IMG/VR virus record: IMGVR_UViG_3300030616_000416
Location: 1-26,943 of that record
Origin: a virus
Length of the DNA: 26,943 bases
Reading direction: 5' to 3' (one strand)
Below the pieces are notes generated by a model. The model was not told where the DNA came from. It worked only from the letters and a program-made list of their open reading frames with translations, and made no database searches. Below are positions 14,090 through 21,284 of this stretch, piece by piece. Position numbers and translations under genes: made by a program. The stretch's first letter is position 1. The number at the start of each line of letters is the position of its first letter.

Positions 14090-14993
14090 ATGTATGATGC
14101 AGCGGTACAGGGCTATCCTGCACCTTGTAGACCCGCTCATAGAGATGGGTCACGAGTTGAAACTGGTGGTGTCTGACCACGATGTGAATATCGAGGCTTA
14201 CCGCGCACGACCCTGCGACTTTGCGGCTTCCGCTCCGAACACCGTGGCGTATCTTGCTGGCACCATTGGTTTAACAATTAAGCATTTGGACAGGGTGAAA
14301 TATACTCTCAAGAAACACCCCATTTGTGACCAATACCTTGGGTATGACAATTCGCGGGATGACATATTTGGAATACCCTATGTGGGCGATTCCTGTTACT
14401 GGCGAGGAAAAACAATTACCACCGGCAATCCGATGCGGGATTTGATTACGGATGATTACCGTCCCAACACGGTGTTGATTCTTCATCCCGGTGGCGGCAG
14501 GGGGTACGTTTCGCCGATTCGGCAGGATTGGGCCAAAGAAATAACCACGCGGAACAACATTGAATTTCTGCGGTGTATTATTGATTGTCTGCCCGCGTCT
14601 GTGATCCAAATCACAATCAAGACCCATCCCGCCCCGTATCGGCGCTGCACAAAATCGGCACTTGAGAAGTTTGTTGCGCCAAATCTACAGCAACCAGTCA
14701 CGGTGGAGGACACTAACCTTATAGGGCTTATCAACTCCCATGAGTACATATTGAATTTTGGGGGGACATCTGCGCTGTGGGTAATGGGCAGCGGGAAGAA
14801 GTGGGCCAACGTCACGGGGCTGGTGAAGTATCCTGACTCAAACCAGCGAGAGAAGTTTTTGTCTGCGCGAGGGGGAGGCGTGCGGATAGAGAACTTGGCC
14901 GAGTGGTTTGAGAAGCCAGCCCCTGCGGCGCAGCCCAAGCCAAATGCGGTTCCCAAAATACTGAAGGCGATGCATGAATCTTTTGGCCTTTGA
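14070..14993 (+). CDS. GT-B fold glycosyltransferase-like protein
   Basis: A 307-aa protein read from TTG 14070 (GGAGAAG upstream, closely spaced); ATG 14094 is the alternative. Motifs visible are an N-terminal Rossmann start (KLAFRR... then a helix and LKLVVSDHD), TTGNPMRD (117-124), which resembles the T-GNP-x-D hinge of CDP-glycerol glycerophosphotransferase and epimerase-like GT-B folds, LILHPGGGRGY (136-146) as the first strand of the C-terminal domain, ITIKTHPAPYR, and NFGGTSALWVMG late in the chain. It lies next to the cytidylyltransferase, so a CMP- or CDP-linked donor is an attractive guess. The precise family is unclear. Confidence 0.6.
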   Translation: MKLAFRRCMMQRYRAILHLVDPLIEMGHELKLVVSDHDVNIEAYRARPCDFAASAPNTVAYLAGTIGLTIKHLDRVKYTLKKHPICDQYLGYDNSRDDIFGIPYVGDSCYWRGKTITTGNPMRDLITDDYRPNTVLILHPGGGRGYVSPIRQDWAKEITTRNNIEFLRCIIDCLPASVIQITIKTHPAPYRRCTKSALEKFVAPNLQQPVTVEDTNLIGLINSHEYILNFGGTSALWVMGSGKKWANVTGLVKYPDSNQREKFLSARGGGVRIENLAEWFEKPAPAAQPKPNAVPKILKAMHESFGL

Positions 14994-15852
14994 GAGCGTC
15001 GAGCAGTACAAGGAGGTGCTTCACGACGATACGTTTGTGAAGATACCCTTCAAGAAATGGCCGACTGTTGGCAACGAGACGATGAAGAAGTATGCCTATA
15101 CGACATGGCAGCCAGACGCACCGTATGTCATACTCCTGAATACCTACAAGGGCAAGTATGAGAGCGAGACGGAATGGGTCAGGGGGTTTCGGGGCAAGCG
15201 CTTGTGTGTGGTAGACGGTGGAGACAAGGGCCGGTATTGGGAGCCATTTGTGAGTGTGGCGGATGTGTATATAAAGGAGAATTCGTATCGTAACACAGAC
15301 CGTGATAATGTGCGGATTGGGTGTTACTGTCCCAGCATGAAGGTGCCGTTTTTGCTCAAGAAACACAAGATTGAATGGTGCGAGAGGCGTGTGCGCGATT
15401 GGTTGTTCTGTGGCGACATGCACAAGGCGCGGAAGCGGCATGTGAAGAAGTGGGTTCATTCAGGGCTGAAGGGCAAATGGGGCGATGAACACACATATGG
15501 TCGCCCGCAATATCTCAAGGAGATGGGCCGGTCGCGGATGGCCCCCTCGTTTAGGGGGTATGGGGACAGGTGCCGCAGGGAGTGGGAGGCGTTGCTTACG
15601 GGGGCATTGCTGGTGCAGGACGAGAGGCTGGTGGACTATCCGTTTGTTGTCATGCAGCCGGGAAAGCACTTTTCATTTGAGGCCAAATGGAACGAGAAAA
15701 TTGCCTGTGCCGGATACGATCTTGCTCGGAAGTGCTGGATGTGTAGCCCAAGTATAGACATCAGGATGGCGGCGCTGTACACCTTTTTTGATGTGCCCCA
15801 GATGTGGACATATGGGGATGTTGTCGAAGCGGAGAACAGATGGTTTTCTTAG
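14974..15852 (+). CDS. Glycosyltransferase-like protein, paralogue A of a tandem pair
   Basis: A 292-aa protein starts at ATG 14974 and overlaps the previous gene by 20 bases. The C-terminal half resembles exostosin/CgeB-type GT-B glycosyltransferases: a strand WLFCGDMHKARKRHV (143-157), then PQYLKEMGRSRMAPSFRGYG, the DRCRREWEALLTGALLV segment (198-214) where RE-x-LL replaces the E-x-L-A-G motif, and YPFVVMQPGKHF. The N-terminal half carries a conserved FRGKR...VDVYIKENS block. The next gene codes a close paralogue, including a nearly identical FFDVPQMWTY tail. The donor and acceptor are unknown. Confidence 0.6.
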   Translation: MNLLAFESVEQYKEVLHDDTFVKIPFKKWPTVGNETMKKYAYTTWQPDAPYVILLNTYKGKYESETEWVRGFRGKRLCVVDGGDKGRYWEPFVSVADVYIKENSYRNTDRDNVRIGCYCPSMKVPFLLKKHKIEWCERRVRDWLFCGDMHKARKRHVKKWVHSGLKGKWGDEHTYGRPQYLKEMGRSRMAPSFRGYGDRCRREWEALLTGALLVQDERLVDYPFVVMQPGKHFSFEAKWNEKIACAGYDLARKCWMCSPSIDIRMAALYTFFDVPQMWTYGDVVEAENRWFS

Positions 15853-16700
15853 TGTTTGAAAGCCCAGAACACTATGCCGAGGTTCTTGGCGACACGTCGT
15901 TTGTCAAGTCTACTGTTCCGGGTTTTCCCGTTGTGGCGAACAGGTCTATGTTGCGGTGTATAAGAACAGAGTGGCGTTCAGATTATCCATATGTGATGGT
16001 GTTGAGATATCGCGGGGGGGAGATTGGGGGCTTCAGGGGAAAGCGCATTCTTTTTTCGGACTATCGGCCGGAGCCATCGCTGTTGGATGAGTTTCGGTGG
16101 GTTGATATTTATGTGAAAGAAAACAGCGCCACTTGCTCGGACGGGAACTTGAGAGTTGGGGCGTATCGCCCAAGCGCGGCTGTGCCGTGGTCTATTTACC
16201 GACACCCGGAACTGATAAGGCAAAAGAAAAAGCTGGATGTGTTTTTTTGTGGGCAATTGCGTGGCGGGCGAAAAAGGAAGCTTCGTGGATTTAGCGGCAA
16301 ACGTGTTAAGATTTGTGGGACGAAATATGGACGCAAGAAGTACCTTGAGATGATGGCAAAATCGAGGGTGTGTCCATCGTATACGGGGCTTGGAAAGCGG
16401 TGTCGGAGAGAGTGGGAGGCGCTGTTGTGTAACTCCCTCCTCATGGTTGACAACGATTTGCGCCAGTACCCGTTTAATGTGATGCTGCCAGACAAGCATT
16501 TTGTATGGGATGGAAATTTGGAGCGAGCGCTTGCAGGAGAATTTGAACACATTAGGCTGGCTGGACACGAGCTGGCGCGGAAGTGTTTTCTTTCGTCGCC
16601 ATCGGTGGATATTCGTGCTGCGGCCCTTTATTTGTTTTTTGATGTGCCACAAATGTGGACATATGACGAACTTGTAGCACAAGAGGAGAAGCTGCTGTGA
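15840..16700 (+). CDS. Glycosyltransferase-like protein, paralogue B of a tandem pair
   Basis: A 286-aa protein starts at ATG 15840 (GGAG 5 bases upstream) and overlaps paralogue A by 13 bases. It has the same domain order: FESPEHYAEVL at the start, GFRGKRILFSDY, WVDIYVKENSA, DVFFCGQLRGGRKRKL, MMAKSRVCPSYTGLGKRC, RREWEALLCNSLLMVDND, YPFNVMLPDKHF, HELARKCFLSSPSVDIRAAALY and FFDVPQMWTY. The best conserved part is the C-terminal donor-binding half, as expected if the two enzymes share a donor but use different acceptors. A run of seven G lies at 16014-16020. The GTG of the FkbM gene overlaps its stop. Confidence 0.6.
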   Translation: MVFLVFESPEHYAEVLGDTSFVKSTVPGFPVVANRSMLRCIRTEWRSDYPYVMVLRYRGGEIGGFRGKRILFSDYRPEPSLLDEFRWVDIYVKENSATCSDGNLRVGAYRPSAAVPWSIYRHPELIRQKKKLDVFFCGQLRGGRKRKLRGFSGKRVKICGTKYGRKKYLEMMAKSRVCPSYTGLGKRCRREWEALLCNSLLMVDNDLRQYPFNVMLPDKHFVWDGNLERALAGEFEHIRLAGHELARKCFLSSPSVDIRAAALYLFFDVPQMWTYDELVAQEEKLL

Positions 16701-17500
16701 GTGCTAGGGCATATGACATAGAGGGCTTCAGGATGGGGCTTGATGCGAACGCTCCGGGGATAGGCCGCGAGTTGATTCGTAAGGGTGGCCGGGAATTTGC
16801 GTTCATGTGGGTGCTTCGTGAGGAGGTCAAGGGGTGTACGTTGGGGTATGACATAGGTGCAAACATTGGGTATACCACCCTTCCCATAGCCACGGCGTGT
16901 GAGAAGGTGTTTGCCTTTGAGCCAGACAAGCGTTCTCGGAAGCTGCTGGAGAAGAATCTTGAGTTGAACAAGTTGGGGAATGTGTTGGTGTTCAAGGATG
17001 CGGTGACTGACCATTGCTTGGGGGTGAATATTTACCTGTCGAAGAAACCTAACCAGTCTTCCATAGCCCGGAAGGTGGGTAAGAAGAAGCACGTTTCGAG
17101 TACGACGCTGGATACCCATGCCCGATTCAACGACGATGGGGTGTTCATCAAGATGGACATTGAGGGGGCAGAGGTCGAGGCAATCCGTGGGGCCAAGAAA
17201 ATACTGTCCCACAACGAGCATGTGAAGATACTCATGGAGATTCACCCCAAAGCCTATGGTGAGAATCGGGACTTCCGCGAGACGATGGACATACTTACGT
17301 TTCACGGTTTCAGGATGAAGTATATCGTGAACGCCAAGGGAATGATGGATCTGTTTCGGGCCAAGGGGGCGCGGCTGATTAAGCAGTTTGGTGACTATCC
17401 GAGGGCTGTGTGGGCACCGTTTAATGGGGCAAAGGAGTGGTGCCTGAACTTCTATGGCGGGAAGAAGATAGTCAGGAGCGTGTTGTGGGTAAAAGGATAG
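16697..17500 (+). CDS. FkbM-family methyltransferase (first)
   Basis: This 267-aa AdoMet-dependent methyltransferase starts at GTG 16697 (GTGA overlap). The AdoMet motif YDIGANIGYTT is at 51-61, the acidic ribose-binding strand FAFEPD at 72-77, and the FkbM hallmark IKMDIEGAEVEAIRGAKKIL follows in the middle. The domain is complete. FkbM enzymes O-methylate hydroxyls, often on sugars, so capping or protecting the glycan is a reasonable inference. A second, shorter FkbM gene lies at 22165. The last 16 bases overlap the next gene. Confidence 0.9.
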   Translation: MSARAYDIEGFRMGLDANAPGIGRELIRKGGREFAFMWVLREEVKGCTLGYDIGANIGYTTLPIATACEKVFAFEPDKRSRKLLEKNLELNKLGNVLVFKDAVTDHCLGVNIYLSKKPNQSSIARKVGKKKHVSSTTLDTHARFNDDGVFIKMDIEGAEVEAIRGAKKILSHNEHVKILMEIHPKAYGENRDFRETMDILTFHGFRMKYIVNAKGMMDLFRAKGARLIKQFGDYPRAVWAPFNGAKEWCLNFYGGKKIVRSVLWVKG

Positions 17501-18300
17501 CGTGCATTTGTGGCAAGCCGGGGCGGGTGCAGCATACGCGGATGAAGTTCCTGCGGGACAACTACATGCCGTATCTGGATGTGTACGCTGACGATGTACC
17601 AACCCTCAATAAATATGAGGTTGTGTACTTCAGCCACTATTCGCTTGCAAAAAAGGTCAAGTTTGACGGAAAGCGCAAGTATCTGGCATCGGTGACCAGT
17701 CACAAATATGACAAGAAGGAGTTGGGGAAGTTTGACAGGATAAGCGTGAACAATCGACTGCTGCTGGAGGAACTAAAGGAATTCAGTCCTGTGCTGACAG
17801 AGAACGGGGTGGACACGAAGTTCTGGACACCTAGTGATAGGGCAAACTCTCGCGGTGGTATTGGGTGGGTGGGGAATGTTGACAGATATGCCAAGCGTTA
17901 TGACATAGTTATGTGCCTTGAAGACAGGTTGCCGCTAAATTGGGTTCCCCTGCAAACATCAAAACACGACACTAGGCAGCGGCTAGAACCTCAAAACATG
18001 CGGGAGTATTATCGGTCTATCTGGGTGTATGTGGTAACCAGCGATTCTGAGGGTACGCCAAATCCGGCATTAGAGGCAATGTCGTGTGGGGTTCCCGTAC
18101 TTACCACTCCGGTTGGTAACATGCCAGATGTTCATAGTGCCGTTAAGTATCGTAACACAGAGCAATTGTGTATGATGCTTGGGAAATATCATTGTGGGCA
18201 CCACCCCAATAGAGAAGATATACGGCGGGAGATGGTTGAGAACTGGGACTGGTCAATCAAATACAGGGCGTGGGATGATTTCTTCAAGGAGTGGTTGTGA
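17485..18300 (+). CDS. GT4-like glycosyltransferase
   Basis: This 271-aa protein is read from GTG 17485 with AGGAG at 17474-17478; an in-frame extension to 17437 lies inside the FkbM gene. The N-terminal half is short, with EVVYFSHYSLAKK and the linker KFDRISVNNRLLLEEL. LTENGVDTKFW is the usual end of the N-domain. The C-domain has IGWVGNVDRYAKRYD and the GT4 signature VTSDSEGTPNPALEAMSCG (184-202, Glu189 and Glu197), then PVLTTPVGNMPD. It most likely acts in the cytoplasm on a nucleotide-sugar donor. Its TGA overlaps GTG 18297. Confidence 0.87.
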   Translation: MGKRIACICGKPGRVQHTRMKFLRDNYMPYLDVYADDVPTLNKYEVVYFSHYSLAKKVKFDGKRKYLASVTSHKYDKKELGKFDRISVNNRLLLEELKEFSPVLTENGVDTKFWTPSDRANSRGGIGWVGNVDRYAKRYDIVMCLEDRLPLNWVPLQTSKHDTRQRLEPQNMREYYRSIWVYVVTSDSEGTPNPALEAMSCGVPVLTTPVGNMPDVHSAVKYRNTEQLCMMLGKYHCGHHPNREDIRREMVENWDWSIKYRAWDDFFKEWL

Positions 18301-18926
18301 TTACGGCCTTCTTGATTACCAATGGGCGGTCGAGTTACCCGTATGCCATGCGGGCGCTGGAGGAACAGACCTACAAGGTGCCCATTGTCACCATTCACAA
18401 CAAGGGGTGGGTTGAGGCAAACAACCTTGCGTTGGAGACGTGTCCCACCGAGTTGATGCTGCGCGTGGACGATGACATGTTTCTGCATCCGGCTGCGGTG
18501 GAGTTCATGTTGGACACGCTGCCAGCCAAAACCACCATGCACAGGGGGAAGCTCTATGAGCCGCACACCCGCCGAGTTGCTGGAAGAATTAAGGTCTACA
18601 AAGTTCCCCGCTGTCGGGAGATTGGAGGTTTCAGGGCAAACAGACTCGGTAAAATTGACCGAATTTTTGAACGCACGGTTGGACATGATAATATCTCTAT
18701 TGCAGACAAACAATGTCCTGTTGGAATCCATAGCTGTCCGCCTTGGAGCGAACAGCGAGAGTATGAGCGGCTTTGGGGACACAGAAAGTCAACCCGAGAG
18801 CAGATGAAGCGGTTTGACATGCCGTTGCAGGAACAATTCGGAATGCGGGTTTGGAAAATTGAACGTATAGCCAGACAGCGGAATGGGAGGTTTTGGAAAT
18901 GGCTACAAGGAAAATCCGAGAGCTGA
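18297..18926 (+). CDS. GT-A fold glycosyltransferase, 3' half overlapped by a second frame
   Basis: A 209-aa protein starts at GTG 18297 with AAGGAG at 18286-18291. The N-terminus, ITAFLITNGRSSYPYAMRAL, then VTIHNKGWVEANN and the metal motif RVDDDMF (56-62), identify a GT2-like GT-A fold. GRIKVYKVP, GGFRANRLGKIDRIFERT and VGIHSCPPW follow and look structured. Codon use changes inside the gene: up to 18555 the Gly codons are GGG, while in 18556-18807 they are GGA or GGT and GTT/ATT/CGA become common. That is exactly where another protein-like frame runs. The function as a glycosyltransferase is likely; the acceptor is unknown. Confidence 0.72.
   Translation: MITAFLITNGRSSYPYAMRALEEQTYKVPIVTIHNKGWVEANNLALETCPTELMLRVDDDMFLHPAAVEFMLDTLPAKTTMHRGKLYEPHTRRVAGRIKVYKVPRCREIGGFRANRLGKIDRIFERTVGHDNISIADKQCPVGIHSCPPWSEQREYERLWGHRKSTREQMKRFDMPLQEQFGMRVWKIERIARQRNGRFWKWLQGKSES
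18556..18807 (+). CDS. Candidate overprinted small protein (83 aa) inside a glycosyltransferase gene
   Basis: A +1-frame ORF starts at ATG 18556 with GGGGGAAG (18544-18551) just upstream, and ends at TGA 18805-18807. Before this ATG the same frame translates to a Cys/Trp-rich string that looks non-coding. After it the product reads like a real protein: SRTPAELLEELRSTKFP, then VKLTEFLNARLDMIISLLQ, then NNVLLESIAVRLG and a polar tail. It is probably a mostly helical, coiled-coil-like protein. Codons used (TTG, CTG, AGG, GAG) resemble nearby genes. It is fully contained in the GT-A gene, which also looks genuine here, so this would be a nested gene. No function can be assigned. Confidence 0.45.
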   Translation: MSRTPAELLEELRSTKFPAVGRLEVSGQTDSVKLTEFLNARLDMIISLLQTNNVLLESIAVRLGANSESMSGFGDTESQPESR

Positions 18927-19228
18927 GATTCCGGCTCGACGAAGAGGGGAATTTGCAACACACCATTGTTTGTTTGACTCCCCACTATGCCCATGCGGTT
19001 GCATATTATGCCGGAATGGACTGCTGGGTGTACCGAGATTGGCAGCAATCACGGGGGAAAGACCCCGACAAGAAGGCCGAAAAGTACAATCTGTTGCTCA
19101 AGAGCTTGGCGAAAAAGGGGATGCGGCAGCCCATAGAGGTGCGGGATGATGAGATACAGCATGGACACCACCGGGCGGCGGCATGGTTGGCACTCGGCCA
19201 CAGGGAGATAGAATGTCAGGAAGTATAA
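18899..19228 (+). CDS. ParB/sulfiredoxin-fold protein (second of three)
   Basis: A 109-aa protein is read from ATG 18899 with GGGAGG at 18885-18890 (8-base spacing). It is little more than a ParB-type domain: a helix KYNLLLKSLAKKGMRQPIEV and the signature IQHGHHRAAAWLALGHREI (86-104), in which HGHHR replaces the usual DGxHR phosphate-binding loop. It overlaps the upstream GT gene by 28 bases and the downstream one by 16. Proteins of this fold bind nucleotides; whether this one is a kinase, an NTPase or only a binding protein cannot be read. Confidence 0.7.
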   Translation: MATRKIRELRFRLDEEGNLQHTIVCLTPHYAHAVAYYAGMDCWVYRDWQQSRGKDPDKKAEKYNLLLKSLAKKGMRQPIEVRDDEIQHGHHRAAAWLALGHREIECQEV

Positions 19229-20094
19229 TCATTGGGGGCACGTATTTCACGGACGAGCGTATCAATATGATACAGGGTTGGTTTGGTGCGGATGTCACTA
19301 CCGTTTCGTGGAATGATGTGGACTGTGGGCAGTACCCCCAGCTTGGGGATTGGGTGTTTGTGTTGGGGATAAAACAGTGGGTTCGGCGGCTCAAGAAGGC
19401 CAGATACACCTATCCCCAGATTGCCAAGAAGGTGGTTTCGTATATCGAGGGTTTGGGGCGCCCATACGGCCTCCTAGACGATTGTAACCTTGATGACGAG
19501 CGTGGCATAGGGGATAGACTCAGGATGGATTTGAGACCGGTTATTTGCCTCCTGAGAGAGTATCTGGAGCATGTGGAGTATCCGTCGTGGGTGCATCCAT
19601 TTTCCATCCCCTCTCCCGATCTGTCCCAGTACAAGTCTGCCGGGGTGCCGATATCCTTTTGCGGTGCTAAGAGTCACCCGTCACGGCAGCATTGGATCGG
19701 TCAAATACGGGAAGTCGCTCCCGAGGGGTCGATATTCAAGCTCTACAAGGAGGGGGGCAAGGGGAAACTGCCCCGCGAAGAATATCTGTCACTAATCGGC
19801 GAAAGCAAGGTATCTTTAAGCTTTCAGGGGAATGGGTACTGCTGCTTCCGATACCAGGAGATTCCTGCTGTGGGTAGCTGTTTGGCGTCACCAACGACAC
19901 CCCATGTCGTGCGCAATGATTACGTGAACGGAAAGCACTGTATCAAATTTGATACACCAAACGACATTTTGAAGAAGATGGATGCGGCAGAGGACATTGC
20001 TGCTGCGGGGCATGAGCATTTTCTGAAATACCACACCAGCGAAGTGCGCTACAATGAACTAGCGGGGTATATTGATGAAGTACGTAGGCATTAA
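19213..20094 (+). CDS. Exostosin/CgeB-like GT-B glycosyltransferase
   Basis: This 293-aa protein is read from ATG 19213 with AGGGAG upstream; an extension to 19183 lies in the ParB-like gene. The C-terminal domain begins with ISFCGAKSHPSRQHWI (147-162), then EEYLSLIGESKVSLSFQGNG and CCFRYQEIPAVGSCLAS, where Glu216 is in the expected place for the donor-binding Glu of exostosin and CgeB-like enzymes. DYVNGKHCIKFD, then AAAGHEHFLKYHT, close the domain. It shares this layout with the tandem pair at 14974 and 15840 but is clearly diverged. The role is presumably one step in building the glycan. Confidence 0.72.
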   Translation: MSGSIIIGGTYFTDERINMIQGWFGADVTTVSWNDVDCGQYPQLGDWVFVLGIKQWVRRLKKARYTYPQIAKKVVSYIEGLGRPYGLLDDCNLDDERGIGDRLRMDLRPVICLLREYLEHVEYPSWVHPFSIPSPDLSQYKSAGVPISFCGAKSHPSRQHWIGQIREVAPEGSIFKLYKEGGKGKLPREEYLSLIGESKVSLSFQGNGYCCFRYQEIPAVGSCLASPTTPHVVRNDYVNGKHCIKFDTPNDILKKMDAAEDIAAAGHEHFLKYHTSEVRYNELAGYIDEVRRH

Positions 20095-20497
20095 GTCGTG
20101 CAAGGAGAAGCGCAAGGCATCGAATCGTGGTGGCAAAATCGTTGTGGTGAAAACGGAAGACTTGATTGCGGGGGATTGTCAGCGGCATCTCGATTACCTT
20201 GAGGGGAACTATCGGACATACATTATATTTCACCAGAACAACGGGAAGTCAAATGACTGGATTGAGGCGCGGATGCAGAAGTTTGACGAGCTTATTGAGA
20301 GCATTCGGGAGAACGGGTTTGACTATTCTCGGGGATTTGTTCGTGTGGCCGAACCCGGTGTACGTGTGGATGGATCTCATCGCGCTTGCATATGTCATCA
20401 TCTTGGGATTGATACACTTCAATGTCTAGAGGTGAAGATGAAACTGACCCCGGCACTCAAGAAGCACTTGGAGGAGCAGCGCCGTGCGTATTGTTGA
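20075..20497 (+). CDS. ParB/sulfiredoxin-fold protein (third of three)
   Basis: A 140-aa protein is read from ATG 20075 (TTG 20072 is the alternative). It has an N-terminal basic segment, a strand KIVVVKTEDLI, a helix MQKFDELIESIRENGFD, and the ParB/Srx loop VRVDGSHRACICHHLGI (96-112) with the canonical DGSHR. The last part is a basic helix (KKHLEEQRR). GGAGGAG near its end is the Shine-Dalgarno of the following gene. As with the other two, a nucleotide-binding or kinase-like role in sugar metabolism is only an inference from the setting. Confidence 0.72.
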   Translation: MKYVGIKSCKEKRKASNRGGKIVVVKTEDLIAGDCQRHLDYLEGNYRTYIIFHQNNGKSNDWIEARMQKFDELIESIRENGFDYSRGFVRVAEPGVRVDGSHRACICHHLGIDTLQCLEVKMKLTPALKKHLEEQRRAYC

Positions 20498-21284
20498 TTT
20501 CACCAAACCCCGCCGGGAAAGTCGAATGCGGCATGTTGCCGAGCGGGAACATTTTGAGTATATACCCATATCAGACCCCCACAATGTTCCCGATGGGGAT
20601 TACTATCTTGTGCCGTCAAGCTGGTGGTACAAGGGAAAAGACAAGGGGGCTATAGAATGTGCAAACTCATTCCGTGGCCGGGTGGTAATGGTGGATTACG
20701 CCAAGGAAATGGAGCAGAAGAGGAAGAACAAGGGCGGGCTGAGGGCGGATTATATTGCGATGATGGACAATGCTTCGCCGAATTCCGTACCCGTGATTCC
20801 GTTTGCCGTGCCCTGTTTCGACCCCTCGCCTCGGTTCCGCCGCGACCCGCAGAAGGGGCGGGTGCTGGTGACGATGGAGGGCCCAACGGGGAAGGTGGTC
20901 GCCTCGTTGGTTGAGCGGCTGCGCGACAGGCACATCATATGGAAGATGCGGAGCAAGTTTCTCGACAGGCTGGAATACTATGCGGAAGTTCTGAGTGGTA
21001 CGCGGCACAAAATTGTGTACTCGGAGGACAAGGACTACAATTGGGCACAGCCGCTGGTTGAGCAATGTGCCCAGTTTGTTGAGGAACATGTAAACATAAA
21101 ACAGTTGTCTTATCCAAACCAAGAGATGATACGGTATGGTGTGCCCACCTCTATATGGGATGGGAAGCGTTTTGTTGGACACGAGAGAATAGAGAGAACC
21201 AAAAGGTTTTATGAGGGCAAACCGAGGGACTACTGTACTCGAAATTTGGTGAGGTTTTTGCGTGAGAATCTGCCTGATAATTGA
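20484..21284 (+). CDS. Unknown protein in glycan locus, possibly GT-B-like
   Basis: A 266-aa protein starts at GTG 20484 with GGAGGAG at 20470-20476. I do not recognise the family. Visible features are a first strand with RIVDFTKPRR, YYLVPSSWWYKGKDKG, a strand GRVVMVDYAKEM, a central strand RVLVTMEGPTGKVVASL followed by a basic segment, and a C-terminal region with NIKQLSYPNQEMIRYGVPTS. The two-domain alternation of strands and helices, and its position between glycosyltransferases, suggest a diverged GT-B enzyme, but no E-x7-E or G-rich signature is visible. It overlaps the next gene by 23 bases. Confidence 0.5.
   Translation: MRIVDFTKPRRESRMRHVAEREHFEYIPISDPHNVPDGDYYLVPSSWWYKGKDKGAIECANSFRGRVVMVDYAKEMEQKRKNKGGLRADYIAMMDNASPNSVPVIPFAVPCFDPSPRFRRDPQKGRVLVTMEGPTGKVVASLVERLRDRHIIWKMRSKFLDRLEYYAEVLSGTRHKIVYSEDKDYNWAQPLVEQCAQFVEEHVNIKQLSYPNQEMIRYGVPTSIWDGKRFVGHERIERTKRFYEGKPRDYCTRNLVRFLRENLPDN

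Noticed and set aside
16014-16020. Runs of seven G here and at 26794-26800 as possible phase-variation tracts
   Set aside because: The + strand is G-rich throughout and seven bases is short for slippage control. Both frames are open as they stand.
16628-17602. Long reverse-strand open frame (324 codons)
   Set aside because: It lies opposite the FkbM gene and parts of its neighbours, which have clear motifs. Its translation is rich in His, Pro and Leu with no domain pattern. Other long reverse frames (for example 3976-4758, 13511-14140, 6734-7399) are shadows of the same kind.
12045-20497. ParB-like genes as a plasmid-type partition system
   Set aside because: No ParA-type ATPase and no parS-like repeats were seen, the proteins are short, and they sit among glycan genes.
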